In this document: one piece after another, positions 15,581-22,279 of the stretch | How positions within the stretch are numbered: position 1 is the first letter of the stretch | How the letters are laid out: each line of letters begins with the position of its first letter | Source of the DNA: Caryophanales bacterium UBA2253 | Lineage (GTDB): Bacteria > Bacillota_I > Bacilli_A > ML615J-28 > CAG-698 | Direction of reading: 5' to 3' | DNA: 32,222 nucleotides | NCBI GenBank assembly: GCA_002347755.1 | Contig: DDXT01000074.1 | Location: 1 to 32,222, forward strand | Position numbers and translations under genes: made by a program | Notes under the pieces: model-generated | What the model was told of the DNA's origin: nothing | Database searches by the model: none | The model's input: the letters and a program-made list of their open reading frames with translations, nothing else

Positions 15581-17048
15581 CGTCGTTCGTCTCCTTTTTT
15601 GGCTTTGCAAATCTCAGTCCCATTTGCCTTTTTACATTTTCTGATTCAATCAGTAATTTTCCGCTGGGACCAAGGCGTTCCATTATTTGATCATATTGTT
15701 CGAAACAAAATCTCAGTGTTTTCCTCTGCCATTCAAGTTGTATTGTCCTCAGTGTGTCAATATCAGCCTGGCTGAGTTGTGGACATAGGTAATCGAAAAA
15801 CGCTTTTTTACATTTCTCGTAATACAATCGATATCCCATATTGGCCTGGGCGGCAAGAGCACTCTTTGCGCGGTCTAGTTTCATCCTTTTTTCAAGATTT
15901 TCGATTGATCTTTTTAATTCTTGTTCTTTTTCTTCAACTTCATCAAGGGCCTGAGCAAATGCCCTTGATTTGAAAGTATCCTTTGCAACGGACATCGGCA
16001 CCCGAAACTCTCCGCGCTGAAAATCGAGATAAGCCGCTTTGTTAGTCACCGCCGAGAATGTTAGTATCGGGATTTCTTCTTCCTCAGTTATCCTTACATA
16101 TTGACCAATGACTTCGGGGGCACCTTGATTTTGATTTACGAATGTGGCAATGTTCCGCCAGGCTTCTTTTTCTATTGATGGTTTGAGGTTGCGGTGTTTG
16201 TTATCCTTGTTTTTCGGATAAGCTACATATGGATCATTCCAGCTGTCATAACCGACAAAGTGCAGTCCTTGCTTAAACGCAATCTTTCTTACCATTCCGT
16301 CCTCATCAGCTTTGATCCGAATGTGGCGACATGGGAATGACAATCCATACAGCAAACTGGTGACTGCCACTTCTTTTTTAGGTTCAACCAATGATTTGGA
16401 ACGCCAGAACGGAACCAATTCCGAGCCGATTTCATTTTTTCTTAACGGCACCATTCCGAAGGCCAACCTCTGGAATAAATTTTTACCTGCAATGATGCAG
16501 TATATTGGCGGTGTGCCATTTACCGTTGAGGGATAACCCTGAACACCCGCAACCGAGAAGGCCGTCTGAACACAAAGCAGTCTTAAGGTTTCCGGTAAAC
16601 TGAGAGCGGCATCCGCTTCCAAAGTGTGATCAAAATGGACCGGATTATTGCCGCTGGGCCGCGTCGGATCCAGTTTGTAAACCGAAGATTCATATTCCTC
16701 GGTTTCACCCGGCCGAAGTGCTGCTTGCATAAACGGATGATCCTTGTCGAGCAAATCAAAAGTCGTTCCTTCAGACAAACAATCGCTGTGGTATCGATCA
16801 AGAATTTTGCCATCAAAGGCTTTTTGTTCAAGCAAGTCACTTAGATCATCTTCTGAATGGGGACGATAGGCATCCATTAATAAATTGAAGAGAAAGCGAT
16901 AAATTCCATATTCGATTATTGGCGAATTGCTGGAAATCTCCTCGATATCCGCGGCTTGTTTCAAAACTTGGCCAATTCCCATTTCTTCCAATCGCCCATC
17001 CGGGCGCCGAATTGGGATCCACGCTTCATTCCATGCATCAAATTTCAT
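15561..17048 (-). CDS. cse1: Cascade large subunit Cse1 (Cas8e/CasA)
   Basis: A 495-residue subunit that recognises the PAM, starts DNA opening and recruits Cas3. The N-terminal FDAWNEAWIPIRRPDG is the usual start of Cse1. Further family features are FLFNLLMDAYRP, the DHPFMQ block (LLDKDHPFMQAA), SLPETLRLLCVQTAFSVAG and NGTPPIYCIIAGKNLFQRL. The C-terminal four-helix bundle is present, with a charged stretch (about 375-410) that may be coiled coil. AAGGAGG lies 7 nt before the ATG, within the end of cas3; the gap to cas3 is a single base. Confidence 0.95.
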   Translation of the reverse strand: MKFDAWNEAWIPIRRPDGRLEEMGIGQVLKQAADIEEISSNSPIIEYGIYRFLFNLLMDAYRPHSEDDLSDLLEQKAFDGKILDRYHSDCLSEGTTFDLLDKDHPFMQAALRPGETEEYESSVYKLDPTRPSGNNPVHFDHTLEADAALSLPETLRLLCVQTAFSVAGVQGYPSTVNGTPPIYCIIAGKNLFQRLAFGMVPLRKNEIGSELVPFWRSKSLVEPKKEVAVTSLLYGLSFPCRHIRIKADEDGMVRKIAFKQGLHFVGYDSWNDPYVAYPKNKDNKHRNLKPSIEKEAWRNIATFVNQNQGAPEVIGQYVRITEEEEIPILTFSAVTNKAAYLDFQRGEFRVPMSVAKDTFKSRAFAQALDEVEEKEQELKRSIENLEKRMKLDRAKSALAAQANMGYRLYYEKCKKAFFDYLCPQLSQADIDTLRTIQLEWQRKTLRFCFEQYDQIMERLGPSGKLLIESENVKRQMGLRFAKPKKETNDDEESSK

Positions 17049-17049
17049 T

Positions 17050-19644
17050 TTAATCCTCCTTCCTTATTACCAACCCGAGTTGGTTGTCAAAGCATATCAC
17101 ATAACCACTTATTTTGGCTTTTAAAGTTTCGGTTGGGTCAGACTCAAATTCCTGAGCAGGCATAATGATGATACCTGCCAAAAGGCCCTTTCCTTCAATT
17201 AAGTTATTGTTGCTTTCGCTTTTTAGAGTCGGGGGAATCTTGGTTGAAGGTGCCGTCAGACTATATTGCATGACAAGGCGAGCCAATTGAACGCTGGGTC
17301 TTTTAGATCTATCAATTTTTTTATAGACGTTCATCGGAACTATGGCAATTTTGCGATTAATTTCCCCTAATCTCGTTTTGGCGCTTATTTCGGGATCATC
17401 ATCACTCTTAAATATATCCTCTCGTTGGAGTCCAAAGTCGTTTGGGTCAGGAGCCGCTATTTCGCTGTTTTGAGATTCACCTTGCAACAATTGCTCGTGG
17501 AATTGCTTGAATAAGAAGTTATCCAACACATCTTCGCTGATTTTTTCCTGCTGGTACACAACTTCAACCAAATTAGGAATATCCTCGGGAATTCTAATTA
17601 AATCAGTATCATCCAGGACCTTCTTTGTTCGGTCTAAAAATAACGGATAATAGATTTTTGCGGTAATTCCAAAATCATCATTCACACCCGGGACTAATAC
17701 TGTCAGCACTGCCTCTTTATGCACCTCTGCCCTTTTTGTGTTGCGATGCCGATGTAAACGTCCGCAACGCTGCAACAAAAGGTCAATGGGGGCTATTGCC
17801 GTTATCATGGCATCGAAATCCAAATCAAGGCTTTGTTCAACAACTTGCGTAGCTACCAGTATCGAACGCTTTGGACGATGGGAATGATCCGGGCCAAATT
17901 TCGAAAAGCATTGCTCTTCAATCTTTTGCCGTTGGCCAAGCGGAAATTGGGAATGAAACAGAATCAGTTCGGCTTCATGAGGCTGCGAATTGATGGCACT
18001 ATAAACGTTTTGTGCCTCAGCTACCGTATTCATGATAATGCAGATGCAGCCGCCATATTTGCATTGATCAATAGCTAACATCGCAATGCTCTCGGGATTG
18101 TGCATGATGGGAAGTTTTTGGACTTTTATCACACCATTTTGGTAACTGCCTTCAACTGCCGTTTGTTCTACATGGCCATTGTCATAAGCTGCCGTTATCA
18201 AAGGATAAGCGTTGGCGGATTGTCCAATTTCCCCATAGACTGACATAAAATCCTGTTTTTTGAAGGTCGGCAAAGTCGCCGAAAGCATCACCACAGGGAT
18301 TCGCAATGCTCGACACCACTCAAGCAAACGTCTTATTATGCTAGACATATATGCATCATATGCATGAATCTCGTCGATTATCAAAACTTTATTAGATAAC
18401 CCAAACAACCGCAAAACACCGTATTTTACTTTCAGTACTGCCATCATTGCCTGATCAACCGTTCCAACCGCATAAGGCGCCAAAAGCCCTCTTTTAGTGG
18501 GCCGGAACCATGATTCCGCATCCTTGCGGTCAATTTCATCCTCATCGTTAGAAATCAGAAATTGGTTATCAGCATTCAACCAAGACATGGAATGTACCAA
18601 CAGAGCCTCAGATTTCCCGTGTTCTTTCAAAAGGGCATTTATCCTACCGACCATTTGATTGGCGGTCGCGGAAGTGGGGAGCGCAACGTACATTCCTTCT
18701 TTATTCCAATATTTTGCCATTTTCATGGCTGCATATACCCCCGCTTCGGTTTTCCCCTCGCCCATGGGCGCTTCCAAAATCAAGGCTAAAGGCATGCGAG
18801 TGTCCTCTGAAAATAATTTCTCTACGGCCACTTGCAATGGGCGCAAAGAAAATTTATTGAGTTTTGTCCACAAATCCGTAAAGCTGCCACAAGGAAGTGC
18901 AGGAGTTTTTTCAAGTCCTGTTTTCGCGATAAAAAGTTTTATTTCGTTTCTTACGGTTTCGTTTTCCGCGTAATCATTAAGTGTGGAAAAGTCATCACCG
19001 GAAGCGATCCAATCGGATAAGATCACCAAACCGGACAACAGTACACAAGCACTATCAAGATCAGTAATTTTGTTATTGGCTTGGATTGGAGGCTTAAGCC
19101 AATTTCGAATCTCTAATTCGATTTCATCTTGCAGTTTAAGCCAATCCTCGGCTCCCGGCCATCTTTCGATATCTTCTTTTTTTATCGGAAAACTGTCTCC
19201 TTGTTTTCCCTGATGATGAAGTTTGATTACCGTTTTAAAGGCGCGCCGAACCTTCTTGTTTTCAAAAACACTGTCACTTTCCCAAATTCGCAAAAATACA
19301 TTGCTGTTTTCATGTCGATACTTTCCCGAAATCGGATACTTGAGATGAACATGTTGCTTTAAATAATCCGTCATTTGGCTGCCATCCGTTTCTTGAAAAC
19401 TTGGGTGACATTTGCCTAAATCATGAATTCCCGCCAAATAGGAAGCTAGAGAAACTGCCCCTTCATTCGAAAGCCCAAGATACCCGGCCAATAAGGGCGT
19501 TATCACGGAAAAAGCACTGTCGCAAAGTAATGTCCGCGCCACAATTGCCGTCTCACGCAAATGGGCTTGCAGTTTTTTTCGGGGAGCGCTTTTTGCCCAT
19601 AACAATTCTTCAATGGTACCTGCTTTAAGATAATTACGATTCAT
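17050..19644 (-). CDS. cas3: CRISPR-associated nuclease-helicase Cas3
   Basis: An 864-residue fusion of an N-terminal HD nuclease and a superfamily 2 helicase that degrades DNA marked by Cascade. HD residues: H28 (AHLRE), H74-D75 (GIHDLGK) and HH at about 143-144. Helicase motifs: Walker A APMGEGKTE (292-300), DEIH (424-427), SATLP (455-459), VATQVVEQSLDLDFD and QRCGRLHRH. All appear intact, so the protein should be active. The ATG at 19644 is preferred for its AGGGAGA 7-8 nt upstream and canonical length; a start at 19671 is also in frame. It is the first gene of the cas operon, preceded by about 800 bp without a recognised gene. Confidence 0.96.
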   Translation of the reverse strand: MNRNYLKAGTIEELLWAKSAPRKKLQAHLRETAIVARTLLCDSAFSVITPLLAGYLGLSNEGAVSLASYLAGIHDLGKCHPSFQETDGSQMTDYLKQHVHLKYPISGKYRHENSNVFLRIWESDSVFENKKVRRAFKTVIKLHHQGKQGDSFPIKKEDIERWPGAEDWLKLQDEIELEIRNWLKPPIQANNKITDLDSACVLLSGLVILSDWIASGDDFSTLNDYAENETVRNEIKLFIAKTGLEKTPALPCGSFTDLWTKLNKFSLRPLQVAVEKLFSEDTRMPLALILEAPMGEGKTEAGVYAAMKMAKYWNKEGMYVALPTSATANQMVGRINALLKEHGKSEALLVHSMSWLNADNQFLISNDEDEIDRKDAESWFRPTKRGLLAPYAVGTVDQAMMAVLKVKYGVLRLFGLSNKVLIIDEIHAYDAYMSSIIRRLLEWCRALRIPVVMLSATLPTFKKQDFMSVYGEIGQSANAYPLITAAYDNGHVEQTAVEGSYQNGVIKVQKLPIMHNPESIAMLAIDQCKYGGCICIIMNTVAEAQNVYSAINSQPHEAELILFHSQFPLGQRQKIEEQCFSKFGPDHSHRPKRSILVATQVVEQSLDLDFDAMITAIAPIDLLLQRCGRLHRHRNTKRAEVHKEAVLTVLVPGVNDDFGITAKIYYPLFLDRTKKVLDDTDLIRIPEDIPNLVEVVYQQEKISEDVLDNFLFKQFHEQLLQGESQNSEIAAPDPNDFGLQREDIFKSDDDPEISAKTRLGEINRKIAIVPMNVYKKIDRSKRPSVQLARLVMQYSLTAPSTKIPPTLKSESNNNLIEGKGLLAGIIIMPAQEFESDPTETLKAKISGYVICFDNQLGLVIRKED

Positions 19645-19747
19645 TAGGTTTTCTCCCTGACATTCTCTCAAACCGAAACTGGGGTGTCGGATCGTCCGTT
19701 GAACCTTTTTTTTGAAAAGTATGGTGATGCTTGTTTATAAATTTCAT
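19634..19747 (-). CDS. Candidate 37-codon ORF overlapping the cas3 start
   Basis: ATG at 19747 follows AAGGGGGA with about 5 nt spacing, a good ribosome binding site. The ORF encodes MKFINKHHHTFQKKGSTDDP and then a basic C-terminal half ending RKPNES, stopping at TAA 19634-19636, inside cas3 in another frame. No family is recognised. It could be a leader peptide that couples translation to cas3, a tiny protein, or chance. A 13-codon ORF (MTLSKNPKIKKSAR) with a GAGG site lies directly upstream. Confidence 0.3.
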   Translation of the reverse strand: MKFINKHHHTFQKKGSTDDPTPQFRFERMSGRKPNES

Positions 19748-19907
19748 TTTTATCCCCCTTGTCATCTTGCACTTTTTTTGATTTTTGGATTTTTTGATAA
19801 GGTCATTTTCGCCTCATTCGTTTGCTTTCTTCTCCGAGTGGGGGAAAGAAGTCTTCCACCCAAAAAACCTTCGATTCTGTCAAAGATTTTTTTCAAGCTT
19901 CCTTTGT

Positions 19908-20000
19908 TTAGGTAAAACCGCTGTTGGATGTTTTTTTGTCTTCACAAATTGAAAAACGCAATTGAAGTTCCAATATGTTCTCTTTGTTACAAATAAGCAC
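19908..20000 (-). CDS. Candidate 30-codon GTG-start ORF upstream of cas3
   Basis: GTG at 20000 is preceded by GGGGAGGG (20010-20017, complement) at 9 nt spacing, one of the strongest ribosome binding sites in the window. The peptide starts MLICNKENILELQLRFSIC and ends TSNSGFT at TAA 19908-19910. No similarity is recognised. The site lies in otherwise A/T-rich DNA, so it stands out, but the short length keeps confidence low. Confidence 0.25.
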   Translation of the reverse strand: MLICNKENILELQLRFSICEDKKTSNSGFT

Positions 20001-20030
20001 TTTGATAAACCCTCCCCTTTCCACAAAATT

Positions 20031-20073
20031 GTTCAATCATCTCGATCTTGAACTTACCAATGTTCAATGGTAA
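20031..20073. repeat. Interleaved inverted repeats, candidate bistable RNA or operator
   Basis: On the + strand the blocks are GTTCAA (20031-20036), TTGAAC (20048-20053), TTACCA (20054-20059), GTTCAA (20062-20067) and TGGTAA (20068-20073). TTGAAC can pair with either GTTCAA copy. TTACCA pairs with TGGTAA, which excludes the second choice except as a pseudoknot. The same logic holds for the minus-strand RNA. Whether it is an RNA switch, a protein-binding site or chance is not decided by sequence alone. Confidence 0.45.
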
Positions 20074-20253
20074 AAACCACTTTCCTCGTTTTGATGTCCT
20101 TGTCCCAAAAAACAGAAAAAAGGTCTTTTGTGGACTTTGCTGCTTAATTCATTTGCCAATTTCAAAACAATAAACATTTAAAGAACATTTATTTTTTCTG
20201 AAATATACTGCCGGGCGTGATTTTCTTGTTTTGCATTTTTAACTGATTGGTTT

Positions 20254-20290
20254 TTTTCACAACTCACGTACCCCATTTTTGTTGTGAAAA
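20254..20290. repeat. Perfect 10-bp inverted repeat upstream of cas3
   Basis: TTTTCACAAC (20254-20263) and GTTGTGAAAA (20281-20290) are exact inverted copies separated by 17 bp. They lie just downstream of the candidate cas -10 element (20305-20310, minus), so they could be a repressor operator or a hairpin at the 5' end of the cas leader RNA. Confidence 0.5.
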
Positions 20291-20320
20291 CTTCTTCTTT
20301 GATTATTGTAACATTTTTTG

Positions 20321-20343
20321 GAGAAATACGAAAGCGATTTCTC
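20321..20343. repeat. Hairpin with 7-bp stem
   Basis: GAGAAAT (20321-20327) and ATTTCTC (20337-20343) enclose ACGAAAGCG. With the flanking TTTT and AAAA the stem can extend past one bulged G. It is not followed by a T-run on either strand, so it is not an obvious terminator. On the minus strand it lies just upstream of the candidate cas -10. Confidence 0.4.
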
Positions 20344-20436
20344 AAAATTAAACGGCCTTATTTTTGGAAAAATCGGTTATTTGCTTAGTTGTTCTCTTTT
20401 TTCACTCCAAGCCTTCTTTAAGAAATTTGAAACACA

Positions 20437-20469
20437 AAAAAGTCCCGTTATATAATATTGGGGCTTTTT
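20437..20469. terminator. Bidirectional terminator after the ABC exporter gene
   Basis: AAAAAGTCCC (20437-20446) pairs over 10 bp (one G-T) with GGGGCTTTTT (20460-20469). T-runs follow on both strands. It ends the minus-strand ABC operon and insulates the cas upstream region. Confidence 0.85.
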
Positions 20470-20545
20470 CGGTATGCAAATGGTTAATAATTTGATGAAA
20501 GGATGAACGCCGTTACAAGATGAAGCTTTTTTTGTTCATATTCCT

Positions 20546-22276
20546 TTACACCATGACCGTGTTCAGGGTGGCATTATACAAGGCGGCGTAATAACCCCCG
20601 CTTTTGATCAGTTCCTGATGCGTACCCCGTTCCATGATCCCGTTCTTTCCCAGGACGATGATCTCATCGGCGTTTTGGATGGTGGACAAACGGTGAGCGA
20701 TCATGATCGTGGTTTTTCCGCTTGACAGTTCATCAAAACTTTGTTGAATGAGATTTTCGGTCAAATTGTCCAAAGAAGAAGTGGCTTCATCCAAAATCAG
20801 GATCTTCGGATTGCGGAGAAACAGTCGGGCAATGGAGATCCTTTGCTGCTGACCGCCAGAAAGCTTGACGCCCCGTTCGCCGGTCAGGCTGTCATAGCCT
20901 TGTTCCAAAGACATGATGAAATCATGGATCTGGGCTCGTTTCGCCGCTTCCACGACTTCCTCAAAAGTTTCGTCCGGACGTCCGTACAGAATGTTCTCCT
21001 TGATCGTTCCCCAAAAGATGAAGACATCTTGTTGAATGATCCCGATGGCATTGCGCAAATTGTATAGATCGTAATCGGTCACTTTCGTCCCGTCAATCAG
21101 GATCTCGCCCGAGTTGACGTCGTAAAAGCGCGGAACCAATTTCGATATCGTGGTCTTCCCGACGCCGGTTTCCCCAACGATGGCGATTTTCTTTCCGGCC
21201 GGGATGTCCAAACTGAAGTTTTTCAGTACATATTCACGGTCATCTTGGCTGTAACTGAACTCAACGTTTTTGAATTCGATGTCCCCAACAAAATCCGTCT
21301 TGAAGATCGGATTCGCGGACGAAACGATTTTTGGTTCAATGTCCATGATGTTGTAAAACTTTTCAATGCCGGTGAACCCTTGTTGGATCTGCTCCATGGA
21401 ATTGGTAAGCCGTTGAATGGGTCGGATCAAGAAGTTTACATATAGGAAAAAAGAAATTAAATCGAGGTAATCGATGCGGCCGATGTAAACAAAGTAGCCG
21501 CCGAACAGAAGCAGCGCCAAGTTGGCCAGATTGGTAAAGAAGTCATTTCCCGACCCATACAAACCGATCTCTTTGAAAATGTTCGAACGGGCTTTTTTGT
21601 AAAGAGCGTTGACCTGCTCAAACTTTTTTTGTTCGTATTGTTCGTTATTGAAAGCTTTGGTCAGCCGGATGCCGCTGATGCTGCTTTCGATCTCCGAATT
21701 CAATTCCCCCTGAGCCGTCCGCGAATCGCGGAAAGAGGCGATCATTTTGCGCCGGCGGGAAATTGAATAAATGATGAGCAAGATCAGAAACAAAAAGACG
21801 ATCAGCGTCAAAAGCGGCTCCACCAGCATCAGAATGACAAAACTGCCGATGAGCATGATGGTAGAGATGAACAGATCTTCCGGAGCATGATGGCTCATCT
21901 CCGATACATCGTGAAGATGGGAGGTCAGGTTAGTCATCAGTTCGCCGGTTTTTTTGTTGTCGAAGAACTGATAATCAAGGATCTGCAATTTCCGGAATAG
22001 ATCCGAACGCATGTCCGTTTCGATCCGGATGCCCATGACATGTCCGTAATAACCGATTATAAAAGAAAGCAAAAACCGGATCCCGTAAAGAACCAACAAA
22101 CCCAAGCCAACATACAGCATGAGCCGGATCTCCTGATTGGGAATGTAATTTTTCAGGACGAGGTTGGTTGCGATCGGGAACAACAAATCAATGCCCGAGA
22201 TCGCCAAAGCGCAGGTCAGGTCCAAAAACAAAAGTATCAAGTGGGGACGATAATATTTAATAAATCTTCTAAGCAT
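20546..22276 (-). CDS. ABC exporter, fused transmembrane and ATPase domains
   Basis: A 576-residue half-transporter of the LmrA/MsbA-like exporter class, working as a dimer in the cytoplasmic membrane. The N-terminal 300 residues hold about six membrane helices (ABC type 1 fold). The ATPase follows with Walker A VGETGVGKTT, Q-loop GIIQQDVFIFWGTI, signature LSGGQQQR, Walker B ILILDEATSSLD and switch histidine in IAHRLST. The substrate cannot be told; lipids, peptides or drugs are all possible. It begins 3 bp after the MacB-like gene, with its AGAGG site within that gene's last codons, so the two are cotranscribed. A partner half-transporter is not adjacent, suggesting a homodimer. Confidence 0.93.
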   Translation of the reverse strand: MLRRFIKYYRPHLILLFLDLTCALAISGIDLLFPIATNLVLKNYIPNQEIRLMLYVGLGLLVLYGIRFLLSFIIGYYGHVMGIRIETDMRSDLFRKLQILDYQFFDNKKTGELMTNLTSHLHDVSEMSHHAPEDLFISTIMLIGSFVILMLVEPLLTLIVFLFLILLIIYSISRRRKMIASFRDSRTAQGELNSEIESSISGIRLTKAFNNEQYEQKKFEQVNALYKKARSNIFKEIGLYGSGNDFFTNLANLALLLFGGYFVYIGRIDYLDLISFFLYVNFLIRPIQRLTNSMEQIQQGFTGIEKFYNIMDIEPKIVSSANPIFKTDFVGDIEFKNVEFSYSQDDREYVLKNFSLDIPAGKKIAIVGETGVGKTTISKLVPRFYDVNSGEILIDGTKVTDYDLYNLRNAIGIIQQDVFIFWGTIKENILYGRPDETFEEVVEAAKRAQIHDFIMSLEQGYDSLTGERGVKLSGGQQQRISIARLFLRNPKILILDEATSSLDNLTENLIQQSFDELSSGKTTIMIAHRLSTIQNADEIIVLGKNGIMERGTHQELIKSGGYYAALYNATLNTVMV

Positions 22277-22279
22277 TTT

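Larger units (their letters stand above)
19748..20436. other. A/T-rich gene-poor region upstream of the cas operon
   Basis: Apart from the very small ORF candidates, no gene is recognised here on either strand; a 67-codon + strand frame (19712-19915) has no ribosome binding site and looks random. The region holds several perfect inverted repeats listed separately. It must contain the cas promoter or be crossed by it. The best minus-strand candidate is an extended -10, TGT-TACAAT (20305-20313), which would give a leader of roughly 650 nt. A perfect TTGACA at 19877-19882 (minus) has no matching -10 at 15-18 bp. I see no insertion sequence, tRNA or degenerate CRISPR repeat here. Confidence 0.6.

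Noticed and set aside
19735..19860. CreTA-like degenerate repeat (GGGGGATAAA and CCCCAC pieces)
   Set aside because: Only 6-base matches to the repeat; GGGGGATAAA is better explained as a ribosome binding site.
19860..19900. Terminator or sRNA end on the minus strand (CTTTGA/TCGAAG followed by six T)
   Set aside because: The stem is only 6 bp with a G-T pair; too weak to call without RNA data.
19712..19915. 67-codon + strand ORF upstream of cas3
   Set aside because: Phe/Leu-rich product of A/T-rich DNA, no ribosome binding site and no recognised domain.
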